Shown piece by piece: positions 1-4,553 of a DNA stretch of 5,628 bases. The position numbers and the translations under genes are program-made. Location: positions 1-5,628 of the forward strand of contig JALAHE010000261.1 in the NCBI GenBank assembly GCA_022712075.1, written 5' to 3'. This stretch comes from Galactobacter sp. Its GTDB lineage: Bacteria > Actinomycetota > Actinomycetes > Actinomycetales > Micrococcaceae. The notes beneath the pieces are model-generated. The model saw only the letters and a list, made by a program, of their open reading frames with translations, did not search any database and had not been told where the DNA came from. Each line of letters opens with the position of its first letter. Position 1 is the first letter of the stretch.

Positions 1-56
1 CTTTCGGATTCTTCCGGGCGGCCTGCGCCGGGCCGTTTGGGGCCGCGACATCCCCG

Positions 57-62
57 TATTCT
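57..62 (+). promoter_or_regulatory. Possible -10 element (TATTCT) upstream of the DUF4240 lipoprotein gene
   Basis: TATTCT fits the TANNNT form of actinobacterial housekeeping -10 elements and lies about 20 nt before the ATG at 81. It stands out as the only AT-rich patch in the first 80 bases. No convincing -35 is present: GTTTGG at 35-40, with a 16-nt gap, is the nearest candidate and is weak. The purine-rich stretch at 63-76 between this hexamer and the ATG would then serve as the ribosome-binding region. The rest of positions 1-80 shows nothing I can assign. Confidence 0.3.
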
Positions 63-80
63 GGGGGAAGAAGAAGCTCG

Positions 81-887
81 ATGGGGGAGGGCAACGTGGG
101 GGCAACGCGGGGAACGGCTGCGGCCATGGTGTGCCTAACACTGGGGTTGGCGGCGTGTGGGTTGCCTGGCGCCGCCGCCCCTGGCCCGAGCGCGGCGTCG
201 AGTGCGACGGCGAACCACCCGACGGCCGGCCCCACGGGCACGGCCCCAGCGGCGGACGGCGCCGCGGCGTCCGCGCCGGCGGCTCGGGCGACCTTCTGGG
301 GCGTGATCGACGGCGTGCAGGGGCTCCCCTTGACGGCGCGCGTGGAGGCGATCGAGGTCCGCCTGCAAGCCATGAGTCCGGCCGAGCTCGAGGCGTACCT
401 GCGCGGCTACGTCGATGCACACCGGCGGCTCGACACCTGGCGGCACTGGGGCGCCGCATCGGCCTTCCTCGGCTTCGTCAGCGACGACGTGTTCTTCGAT
501 GTGCGCGGCTGGGTCATCCTGCACGGGAGCCGGAAGTACGAGCAGTTCCTGAACGACCCGGACAGCCTGGGCACCTTCGGGCTCACGGGCGACGGGGAGG
601 AGATCTCCGAGGGGGAGCTGCTCGACTACGCGCCCACGCAGGCCTTGCGGCAACCGGGCGGCGCCAAGCTCCAAGCGCGAGACGACCTCAACGTGTACTC
701 GGCGCTCGACGAACCCTCGGGTGAGCCCCTGCCGGACGGCGTGCCGGTGCGCGAGCTCTTCCCGAAGAACGCCGCCGCAGGCGAGGGGCAACCCTGGTAC
801 CTGCCGGACGAGATGCCGGAGGAGGGCTCCTCCCATCTCGCGGGCGAACTGCCTTCCGCGTTCCCCGGGGCCACCGACAAGCCGTGA
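81..887 (+). CDS. Secreted lipoprotein with a DUF4240 domain
   Basis: This 268-residue protein begins with a lipoprotein-type signal. A short N-region with Arg10 is followed by a hydrophobic core and the lipobox L23-A-A-C26 followed by Gly, so it should be lipidated on Cys26 and anchored outside the membrane. Residues 27-70 are an Ala/Pro/Thr/Gly/Ser-rich linker typical of surface lipoproteins. Residues 72 to about 190 resemble DUF4240, a family of unknown function: FWGVID at 72-77, then LQAMSPAELEAY, then RLDTWRHWGAA at 116-126, then a SDD and a G-W-V-I-L segment around 134-147. The last 75 residues are acidic and Pro-rich with no recognised fold. The start is ambiguous. ATG 81 has only weak AG-rich upstream sequence (63-76), whereas the in-frame GTG at 96 has GGAGGG at 86-91 in front of it and would give 263 residues with the same lipobox. 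Most DUF4240 proteins I recall are cytoplasmic and lack a signal peptide, so the export is unusual. No partner is evident; the transporter downstream has its own leader. Confidence 0.85.
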   Translation: MGEGNVGATRGTAAAMVCLTLGLAACGLPGAAAPGPSAASSATANHPTAGPTGTAPAADGAAASAPAARATFWGVIDGVQGLPLTARVEAIEVRLQAMSPAELEAYLRGYVDAHRRLDTWRHWGAASAFLGFVSDDVFFDVRGWVILHGSRKYEQFLNDPDSLGTFGLTGDGEEISEGELLDYAPTQALRQPGGAKLQARDDLNVYSALDEPSGEPLPDGVPVRELFPKNAAAGEGQPWYLPDEMPEEGSSHLAGELPSAFPGATDKP

Positions 888-889
888 GC

Positions 890-915
890 CGCCCCGCGGC
901 CGGTGCGCGGTGGCG
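890..915 (+). terminator. Hairpin just after the lipoprotein stop codon
   Basis: Starting 2 nt after the TGA at 885-887, the sequence can fold into a GC stem. Bases 890-893 pair with 912-915, T911 bulges, 894-898 pair with 906-910, and the loop is 899-905. That makes nine G:C or C:G pairs with one bulge. No T-run follows, which is common for actinobacterial intrinsic terminators but also means a chance GC-rich hairpin cannot be excluded. Confidence 0.35.
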
Positions 916-944
916 ACTCTCACCCCCGGTGGTGCGCGGCGTCG

Positions 945-974
945 CTGACAGCGCCGAGTCGCGCTGACTAGCCT
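945..974 (+). promoter_or_regulatory. Candidate promoter for the FUSC transporter gene
   Basis: CTGACA at 945-950 matches five of six bases of the TTGACA -35 consensus. TAGCCT at 969-974 fits the TANNNT -10, with an 18-nt spacer. Transcription would start near 981, almost at the ATG at 984, giving a leaderless or nearly leaderless mRNA. This competes with the GGAGG ribosome-binding site at 975-979, which such a transcript would not contain, so either the promoter or the Shine-Dalgarno may be fortuitous. Confidence 0.35.
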
Positions 975-979
975 GGAGG
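975..979 (+). promoter_or_regulatory. Ribosome-binding site (GGAGG) of the FUSC gene
   Basis: GGAGG ends 4 nt before the ATG at 984. It is a strong anti-16S match at slightly short spacing. It supports ATG 984 as the start, although it overlaps the region where the candidate promoter just upstream would start transcription. Confidence 0.6.
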
Positions 980-983
980 CGAC

Positions 984-2093
984 ATGACTTCTGCCCCCGC
1001 CCTGAGCCCGGCCCCCGGCGATCGCTTTCGCCTCAAGAACCTCTTCACCCTCGCCCCGTCCAACGGGGACCATTGGGTGGGCCTGCGCGCGGGCCTCGGG
1101 GTGCTCCTGCCGCTGCTCCTGCTGATCGCCCTGGGACGCCTGGACCTGGCCCCCTACGTGGTCTTCGGCGCGTTCGTGGGGATCTACTCGCGCGTCCCCG
1201 GGCACCTCGACCGCCTGCTCATGCAGCTCAAGGCCGGCGGCCTCATGTGGCTCGTCGTCCTCCTGGCCTGGTACTCCGGCAGCTACCTCGTGCGCGGGGC
1301 CAACGACCCGGCCGGGGTGTGGACCCTCGTGGGAGCCACCACCCTCGTGGCCGGCGGGGCCTCGGTGCTGGCCGGCCTGCTACGCCTGCGCCCGGCCGGT
1401 TCCATGTTCCACATCTTTGCCTTCGCGGCGATCTCCTCGATGCCGGCGCAGCCGCCGCTCGGCGAGGGCATGTTTGCGGCGACGGCCACGATCTTCCTGG
1501 CGCTAGTCCTTGGGCAGCTGGGGCGCCTCGCGCCCTTGCACCGCACTCCCTGGCAGGTGACCCCCGCGCCGCCGCTCTCGCGCCGCATGAGCCGCGCGAT
1601 CTGGCAGGAGGGCCTCGCCTACATGCTCGCCTCCGGCGCGGCGGGCGCCGTGGCGGCGCTCGTCTCCGGCCCGCTCGGCATGGGCCACACGTACTGGGCC
1701 ATGGTCGCGGCCGTGGTGCCGCTGGCCGGCAAGAGCACGCGCCACCGCCTGGTCCGTGCCGTCCACCGCGTGCTCGGCACGGGCGCCGGCCTGATTCTCA
1801 TGGCGCTCATCGTGCTGTTGCAGCCCCAGCCCTGGGTTGCAGTGCTCATCATCGGCCTCATGCAGTTCCTCGCCGAGGTGTTCGTGACCCGCAACTACTT
1901 CTGGGCGCAACTCTTCGTGACGCCGCTCGCGCTGGTCGGCACCTCGCTCGGCAAGCCGCTCACCACCGACATCCTCTATGACCGCGCCGTGGAAACGCTC
2001 ATCGGCGTGGTGATCGGCGTGATCGTGGTGGTGCTCATGAACGCCGCCTCACGCCCGCAGGAACACCGCGTGCACGTCCTCGAGGCGCCGTAG
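984..2093 (+). CDS. FUSC-family integral membrane protein (aromatic acid exporter-like)
   Basis: This 369-residue multi-span inner-membrane protein is related to the fusaric acid resistance / aromatic acid exporter family. Hydrophobic segments can be read at about 33-51, 55-70, 84-103, 113-135, 142-155 and 162-180. After a polar linker at 185-208 come 209-229, 234-248, 263-280, 282-298, 306-323 and 336-354, roughly a two-half arrangement. Family-type signals are concentrated in the second half: YWAMVAAVVPL at 237-247, the basic stretch K250 to R262 leading into VLGTGAG (263-269), E298 with RNYFWAQLFVTPLAL at 303-317, and DRAVETLIGVVIGV at 333-346. Family members are proposed to export aromatic or other amphipathic compounds by the proton-motive force; the substrate here cannot be read from sequence. 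It lacks the long cytoplasmic domains of the larger (about 650-750 residue) YccS/AaeB types, so it belongs with the short actinobacterial forms. The start is backed by GGAGG at 975-979. The gene ends 10 bp from the convergent DUF6882-like gene, and no clear terminator lies between them. Confidence 0.88.
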   Translation: MTSAPALSPAPGDRFRLKNLFTLAPSNGDHWVGLRAGLGVLLPLLLLIALGRLDLAPYVVFGAFVGIYSRVPGHLDRLLMQLKAGGLMWLVVLLAWYSGSYLVRGANDPAGVWTLVGATTLVAGGASVLAGLLRLRPAGSMFHIFAFAAISSMPAQPPLGEGMFAATATIFLALVLGQLGRLAPLHRTPWQVTPAPPLSRRMSRAIWQEGLAYMLASGAAGAVAALVSGPLGMGHTYWAMVAAVVPLAGKSTRHRLVRAVHRVLGTGAGLILMALIVLLQPQPWVAVLIIGLMQFLAEVFVTRNYFWAQLFVTPLALVGTSLGKPLTTDILYDRAVETLIGVVIGVIVVVLMNAASRPQEHRVHVLEAP

Positions 2094-2103
2094 CCCGGGC
2101 CGC

Positions 2104-2811
2104 TCAACCCTGGCCGTCGCCCAGCCCGTCCGGCAGATCCAGCGTCCCGGCCCGGCCGAGGGCGTCGAAGGTCACCACCACCCGGCCCGTGGGCGTCGTA
2201 AACGTCCCAGTGGTGCCCTCGTCCACCCACTCCAGGCCCTCGCGCCGCTGCGCGTAAGCGGCCAGGGCCCAGGCCGTGGAGGTGATGCACTTGCCCCGCG
2301 CCGCGTTCGCGAGCGCGTTCGCCACCGAGACGGGTGTAGGCGCCGGAAGTCTGAACCCCTGCGCATCGCTCAGGAGGAACCAGGCCGTCCCCTTGCTCGC
2401 GGCTCCGGCGTTGGCGTGGAAGATCCCGCTGTGGGCGGCGGCCACCATGGCCAGTCGCAGCGGGAAGGACGGATTCGTCGAGGTGGCGTGGTCGCCGAGC
2501 ACGTCGACGCCGTGGTTCCGCCCGAACTCCCGCAGGGCCGTCGCCACCTCGAGCGCGTCAGTGTTGATGTTGGCCGAGTCCCAGGACCACGTCCACTCTC
2601 CCGTGTCCTCGGTGTAGACGCCGAGGTAGTGCGGCCTGAACGATGCGCGGCGCCCGTCGGGGGAAGCGTAGGAGTAGGTGGAGGCGCCGCTCGCGCCGAG
2701 GTCGGCGACCCAGTCCATGTCGGCGAAGGCCGTCCTGGCCGCGTCCTGGACGTCGAAGACCATGAGCGCCGCGTCGTCGATCATCTGATCGAGCAGTTCG
2801 TACTGGTTCAT
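2104..2811 (-). CDS. DUF6882-like protein of unknown function
   Basis: This is a 235-residue soluble protein with no signal peptide or membrane segment. The N-terminus (1-35) is an acidic helix. The central part resembles the DUF6882 family from memory: YLGVYTEDTGEWTWSWDSANIN at 62-83 matches the pattern of a beta strand followed by W-x-W-x-W and Asn. A segment with alternating Ala and aromatics (about 121-148, ending in AWFLL) follows, then a C-terminal beta-rich part at 200-226. Function is unknown; members occur singly or in tandem in many bacteria. The start ATG at 2811 was chosen because MNQYELLDQMI begins the plausible protein and GGGGGGAA at 2815-2822 lies just upstream. The same frame stays open up to 3270, but that extension is Arg/Gly/Ala-rich and lies inside the next gene. 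A 107-nt gap with a hairpin and a tandem repeat separates it from the 299-residue gene upstream, so it may be transcribed by read-through or on its own. Confidence 0.75.
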   Translation of the reverse strand: MNQYELLDQMIDDAALMVFDVQDAARTAFADMDWVADLGASGASTYSYASPDGRRASFRPHYLGVYTEDTGEWTWSWDSANINTDALEVATALREFGRNHGVDVLGDHATSTNPSFPLRLAMVAAAHSGIFHANAGAASKGTAWFLLSDAQGFRLPAPTPVSVANALANAARGKCITSTAWALAAYAQRREGLEWVDEGTTGTFTTPTGRVVVTFDALGRAGTLDLPDGLGDGQG

Positions 2812-2835
2812 CGCTTCCCCCCAAGCAACGAGTGG

Positions 2836-2871
2836 CCGGCGGGGCCAGCGGGGCCGGCGGGGCCGGCGGGG
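2836..2871. repeat. Four tandem copies of a 9-bp GC repeat
   Basis: Four consecutive units of CCGGCGGGG occupy 2836-2844, 2845-2853, 2854-2862 and 2863-2871. The second has a single change (CCAGCGGGG). The array sits in the gap between two minus-strand genes, about 25 nt upstream of the DUF6882-like start, so on the transcribed strand it is a run of CCCCGCCGG. It lies outside any credible coding region. The likely origin is slipped-strand expansion; it could affect spacing or RNA structure ahead of the downstream gene. Confidence 0.85.
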
Positions 2872-2877
2872 CCACGC

Positions 2878-2911
2878 GGCACGCGCCTCGGGCGATCCCG
2901 CTGCGCGTGCC
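2878..2911 (-). terminator. Long GC hairpin behind the 299-residue gene
   Basis: Bases 2878-2886 (GGCACGCGC) are a perfect inverted repeat of 2903-2911 (GCGCGTGCC), giving 9 bp. After a 2x2 internal loop (2887-2888 against 2901-2902), CGGG at 2889-2892 pairs with CCCG at 2897-2900 around a 4-nt loop. In transcription order the stem begins 7 nt after the TAG at 2919-2921. No T-run follows, so this would be a tail-less actinobacterial-type terminator, or an mRNA 3'-end stabiliser or attenuator ahead of the DUF6882-like gene. Confidence 0.55.
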
Positions 2912-2918
2912 CGACAGG

Positions 2919-3818
2919 CTAGCGCACGGCGTCGCCCAGGGTGTTCGCCTCGCCGCCGGGGCCCAGGGCCACAAACTCGGCGGCCACGGCCCGGCCCAGC
3001 TCGGCTGGGCCCACGCCGCTGCGACCGTGGGCGAGCTGCGTGAGCAGGAGGTCGAGGCGCAGGAGGCGCAGCTCGCGCTCGTCGGCGCGGGCGCCGGTGT
3101 CCCTGGCGCGCTGGATCTCGCGGTCGGGCATCACTGGATCGGTGATCTCGCGGCGGCGGATTGCCTGCGCAGGGCCGCGCAGCTCCGCGATCGCCGCCTC
3201 CTCGCCGGCGGCGAGCCGGGCGCCCAAGGCGACCGCCGCGTCGTCGTGCCCCTGGCGCCTGGCCAGCCACGCGGCCAACGCGAGGGCGTGGCGGATGGGC
3301 CGCCAGCGCCCCTCGTTGCCGTCGAAGTCGAGCGAGGTGAGGAAGGCGAGCAGCGGCGTGGCGGCGGCAGGGTCGCCGTGTTCAACGGCGAGGCGGTCGG
3401 CGGCCCACGCGAGGTCGGCGAGGTGCGCGCCGGCGCGCGGGTTGATGCCCGGGCCCAGCTTCAGGGCCACGTCCATCAAGGCCTCGTCCTCCGGGCGTGC
3501 GGGGGAGGCGGAGATGAGCGCCTCCTCGGCCGAGCCGGCCTCGGCCTGCACGGCGATGAGGTCCTCGAGCCCGCGGCCCGGCGTGCGCTCGGTGTAGACG
3601 CGGATGGAGGACGCGATCGCGACGATCACCTCGGTGCCGTCCGCGAGCCGGACGCTCACGTAGGCGTCGGTGCCGAAGCTGTCGCGGACCACACGGGCGC
3701 TCTTGACCGGCGGGCTGGGCAGCCCGCTGCGGCGCATGAAGCGATCGCCCGGGGCGATGTCCCGGGCCGGGACCGAGCGGCGGTGGCGCGGGGCCTCGCC
3801 GTCGAAACGCACGCTCAC
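2919..3818 (-). CDS. Unrecognised 299-residue protein translated with the DUF4916 gene
   Basis: I do not recognise this protein with confidence. From the GTG at 3818 it is 299 residues, soluble, with no signal peptide. Residues 15-77 look like a small beta-barrel or SH3-like module: ARDIAPGDRFMR at 18-29, then alternating strands ending in VSVRLADGTEVIVAI (54-68) and SIRVYTE. After a linker the rest is alpha-helical and Ala/Leu/Arg-rich. INPRAG at 125-130, an LADLAWAADRL segment, LDFDGN at 163-168 and RWRPIRHALALAAWLAR at 171-187 faintly recall helical-repeat families such as DUF6707, a comparison from memory at low confidence. GTG 3818 was chosen because GGGGA at 3829-3833 sits 10 nt upstream and only 4 nt separate it from the TGA of the DUF4916 gene. 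Reading on to the ATG at 3884 would overlap that gene by about 60 bp with an unlike N-terminus. Tight spacing implies co-transcription and probable translational coupling with the DUF4916 protein. A hairpin follows the stop. Confidence 0.75.
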   Translation of the reverse strand: MSVRFDGEAPRHRRSVPARDIAPGDRFMRRSGLPSPPVKSARVVRDSFGTDAYVSVRLADGTEVIVAIASSIRVYTERTPGRGLEDLIAVQAEAGSAEEALISASPARPEDEALMDVALKLGPGINPRAGAHLADLAWAADRLAVEHGDPAAATPLLAFLTSLDFDGNEGRWRPIRHALALAAWLARRQGHDDAAVALGARLAAGEEAAIAELRGPAQAIRRREITDPVMPDREIQRARDTGARADERELRLLRLDLLLTQLAHGRSGVGPAELGRAVAAEFVALGPGGEANTLGDAVR

Positions 3819-3822
3819 GCGC

Positions 3823-4362
3823 TCAGCGTCCCCAGCCGACGTGGGCCAGCGCCGCACGCACGATGTTGCCGCGGCCGCCGGCAAACTCGGCCTGGACCGA
3901 CTCGGAGAGCGCCTCGTCCGGCGTCATCCAGGTCAGCTCGAGTGCGTCCTGGCGCGGGGAGCACTCGCCGCGCACCGGCACCACGTAGGCGAGCGCCACG
4001 GCGTGCTGGCGATCGTCGGTCAGTCCCGTCTCGGACGGGGACGGGAAGTACTCGGCGACCGTGAACGGCACGGGCGAGGCGGGGAGCGAGGGCATGGCCA
4101 TGGGGCCGAGGTCCTTCTCCAGGTGGCGCATGAGGGCGGCCCGCACGGTCTCGCGGTACATGACGCGGCCGGAGACGAAGGTGCGCTGGAAGTGCCCGTT
4201 CTCGTCCGTGGTGTACAGCAGGCCGATCTCGCTCACGTAGCCCAGCGGGTCAACGCGCACGGGGATCGCCTCCACGTACAGCATGGGAAGGCGGTGCCGG
4301 GCCTCGTAGAGGTCCTCATCTGACAGCCAGCCGGGATTCGGGTCCGGGGTGCGCACGCTCAT
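3823..4362 (-). CDS. Nudix-fold DUF4916 family protein
   Basis: This 179-residue cytoplasmic protein matches the actinobacterial DUF4916 'Nudix hydrolase family' group along its full length, from GWLSDEDLYEARHRLPMLYVEA (11-32) through VSGRVMYRETVRAAL (63-77), HLEKDLGP (80-87), SPVPFTVAEYFP (96-107), DDRQHAVALAYVVPV (116-130) and RQDALELTWMTPDEA (137-151) to a C-terminal GGRG helix. The Nudix box GX5EX7REUXEEXGU is only partly kept. Gly65, Glu71, Arg79, Leu81 and Gly86 align, but REUXEE reads R79-H-L-E-K-D84, so the Glu after Arg is His and the metal-binding EE pair is Lys-Asp. Classical diphosphohydrolase activity is therefore doubtful, and no substrate is known to me. The start at ATG 4362 gives the family-typical N-terminus. 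No Shine-Dalgarno precedes it; the AT-rich TATCAATAAAG patch directly upstream may mean a leaderless mRNA. It ends 4 nt before the 299-residue gene and probably heads that pair. Confidence 0.9.
   Translation of the reverse strand: MSVRTPDPNPGWLSDEDLYEARHRLPMLYVEAIPVRVDPLGYVSEIGLLYTTDENGHFQRTFVSGRVMYRETVRAALMRHLEKDLGPMAMPSLPASPVPFTVAEYFPSPSETGLTDDRQHAVALAYVVPVRGECSPRQDALELTWMTPDEALSESVQAEFAGGRGNIVRAALAHVGWGR
3829..3833 (-). promoter_or_regulatory. Shine-Dalgarno deciding the GTG start at 3818
   Basis: On the minus strand GGGGA lies inside the last codons of the DUF4916 gene and ends 10 nt before the GTG at 3818-3816. A second in-frame GTG at 3812 would sit 16 nt away, too far, so the first GTG is preferred. 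The site lies inside the upstream gene with its stop in between, a usual layout for translational coupling. Confidence 0.5.
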
Positions 4363-4380
4363 GCTTTATTGATACCGCAC
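4363..4380 (-). promoter_or_regulatory. AT-rich patch abutting the DUF4916 start, possible leaderless promoter
   Basis: Read on the minus strand, TATCAA spans 4374-4369, so it sits at -12 to -7 if transcription began at the A of the ATG at 4362. That is where a -10 element lies for a leaderless actinobacterial mRNA. It matches four of six TATAAT positions but lacks the important final T, and no -35 is visible about 17 nt further up. There is no Shine-Dalgarno in the same stretch, which fits leaderless translation. This is an inference from position only. Confidence 0.3.
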
Positions 4381-4448
4381 GCGGGCGGCGCGTGGGGGCA
4401 TGCGCGCCGAAAGGTCGGCTGAGGTGTGCACTTCAGGAGGTGGGTTCG

Positions 4449-4553
4449 GTGCCCGACGGCGCGTGGGCGCCCCGGGCGCGGATCACCGCCTTGCGCGCTG
4501 GTCACCGCGGTTGTGCCGGGTGCCGGGTGCGCAAGGCGGCGACGAAAGCTTAG
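4449..4553 (+). CDS. Possible small protein (34 residues) with a CxxC motif
   Basis: In the 187-bp gap between the flavin oxidoreductase and DUF4916 genes, the + strand has AGGAGG at 4435-4440, then 8 nt, then GTG at 4449, an ideal Shine-Dalgarno arrangement. The frame runs 34 codons to TAG at 4551-4553. The product is basic, ends in RVRKAATKA and contains C22-A-G-C25. Third positions are G or C in 28 of 34 codons, slightly lower than the neighbours. The stop overlaps the oxidoreductase stop in antisense, so the two converge. Against it: no promoter was found, the product resembles no family I know, and the frame spans the inverted repeat at 4486-4539. It could be a short zinc- or redox-type protein, a leader peptide, or chance. 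Confidence 0.3.
   Translation: MPDGAWAPRARITALRAGHRGCAGCRVRKAATKA
4486..4539 (-). terminator. Inverted repeat downstream of the flavin oxidoreductase gene
   Basis: CCGCCTTGCGC at 4486-4496 is the exact reverse complement of 4529-4539, 11 bp, around a 32-nt loop. Two further pairs (4483-4484 with 4541-4542) are possible across one mismatch. In transcription order the stem begins about 8 nt after the TAA at 4552-4550. There is no T-run and the loop is long, so termination is only one reading; a 3'-end stabilising structure or a binding site is also possible. The 4529-4541 arm recurs as a 13-base direct repeat at 4643-4655 inside the gene. Confidence 0.4.

Noticed and set aside
135..1205. Long minus-strand open frame opposite the lipoprotein and FUSC genes
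   Set aside because: Arg/Gly/Ala-rich antisense frame without domains, spanning two well-supported genes and their leader; expected at this GC content.
2094..2103. Shared bidirectional terminator between the convergent FUSC and DUF6882-like genes
   Set aside because: Only 10 bp separate the stops, and the surrounding bases give no more than 4-bp pairings and no T-run in either direction.
2812..3270. Upstream extension of the DUF6882-like gene to a 388-residue protein
   Set aside because: The extra 153 residues are low-complexity Arg/Pro/Ala typical of a shadow frame and lie inside the 299-residue gene; a start with upstream purines exists at 2811.
3819..3884. Extended N-terminus of the 299-residue protein from ATG 3884
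   Set aside because: It would overlap the end of the DUF4916 gene by about 60 bp, while GTG 3818 has a spaced Shine-Dalgarno and the usual tight junction.
2832..4064. Long + strand open frame with a Gly-Pro-Ala start resembling collagen-like repeats
   Set aside because: It is antisense to the 299-residue and DUF4916 genes, is Gly/Arg/Ala-rich throughout with no domain, and the collagen look is only the 9-bp repeat read in one frame.
4436..4455. GGTTCG motif in the intergenic gap resembling a tRNA T-arm
   Set aside because: The invariant A after TTCG is a G, there is no acceptor stem, D-arm or anticodon arm at the right distances, so it is not a tRNA.
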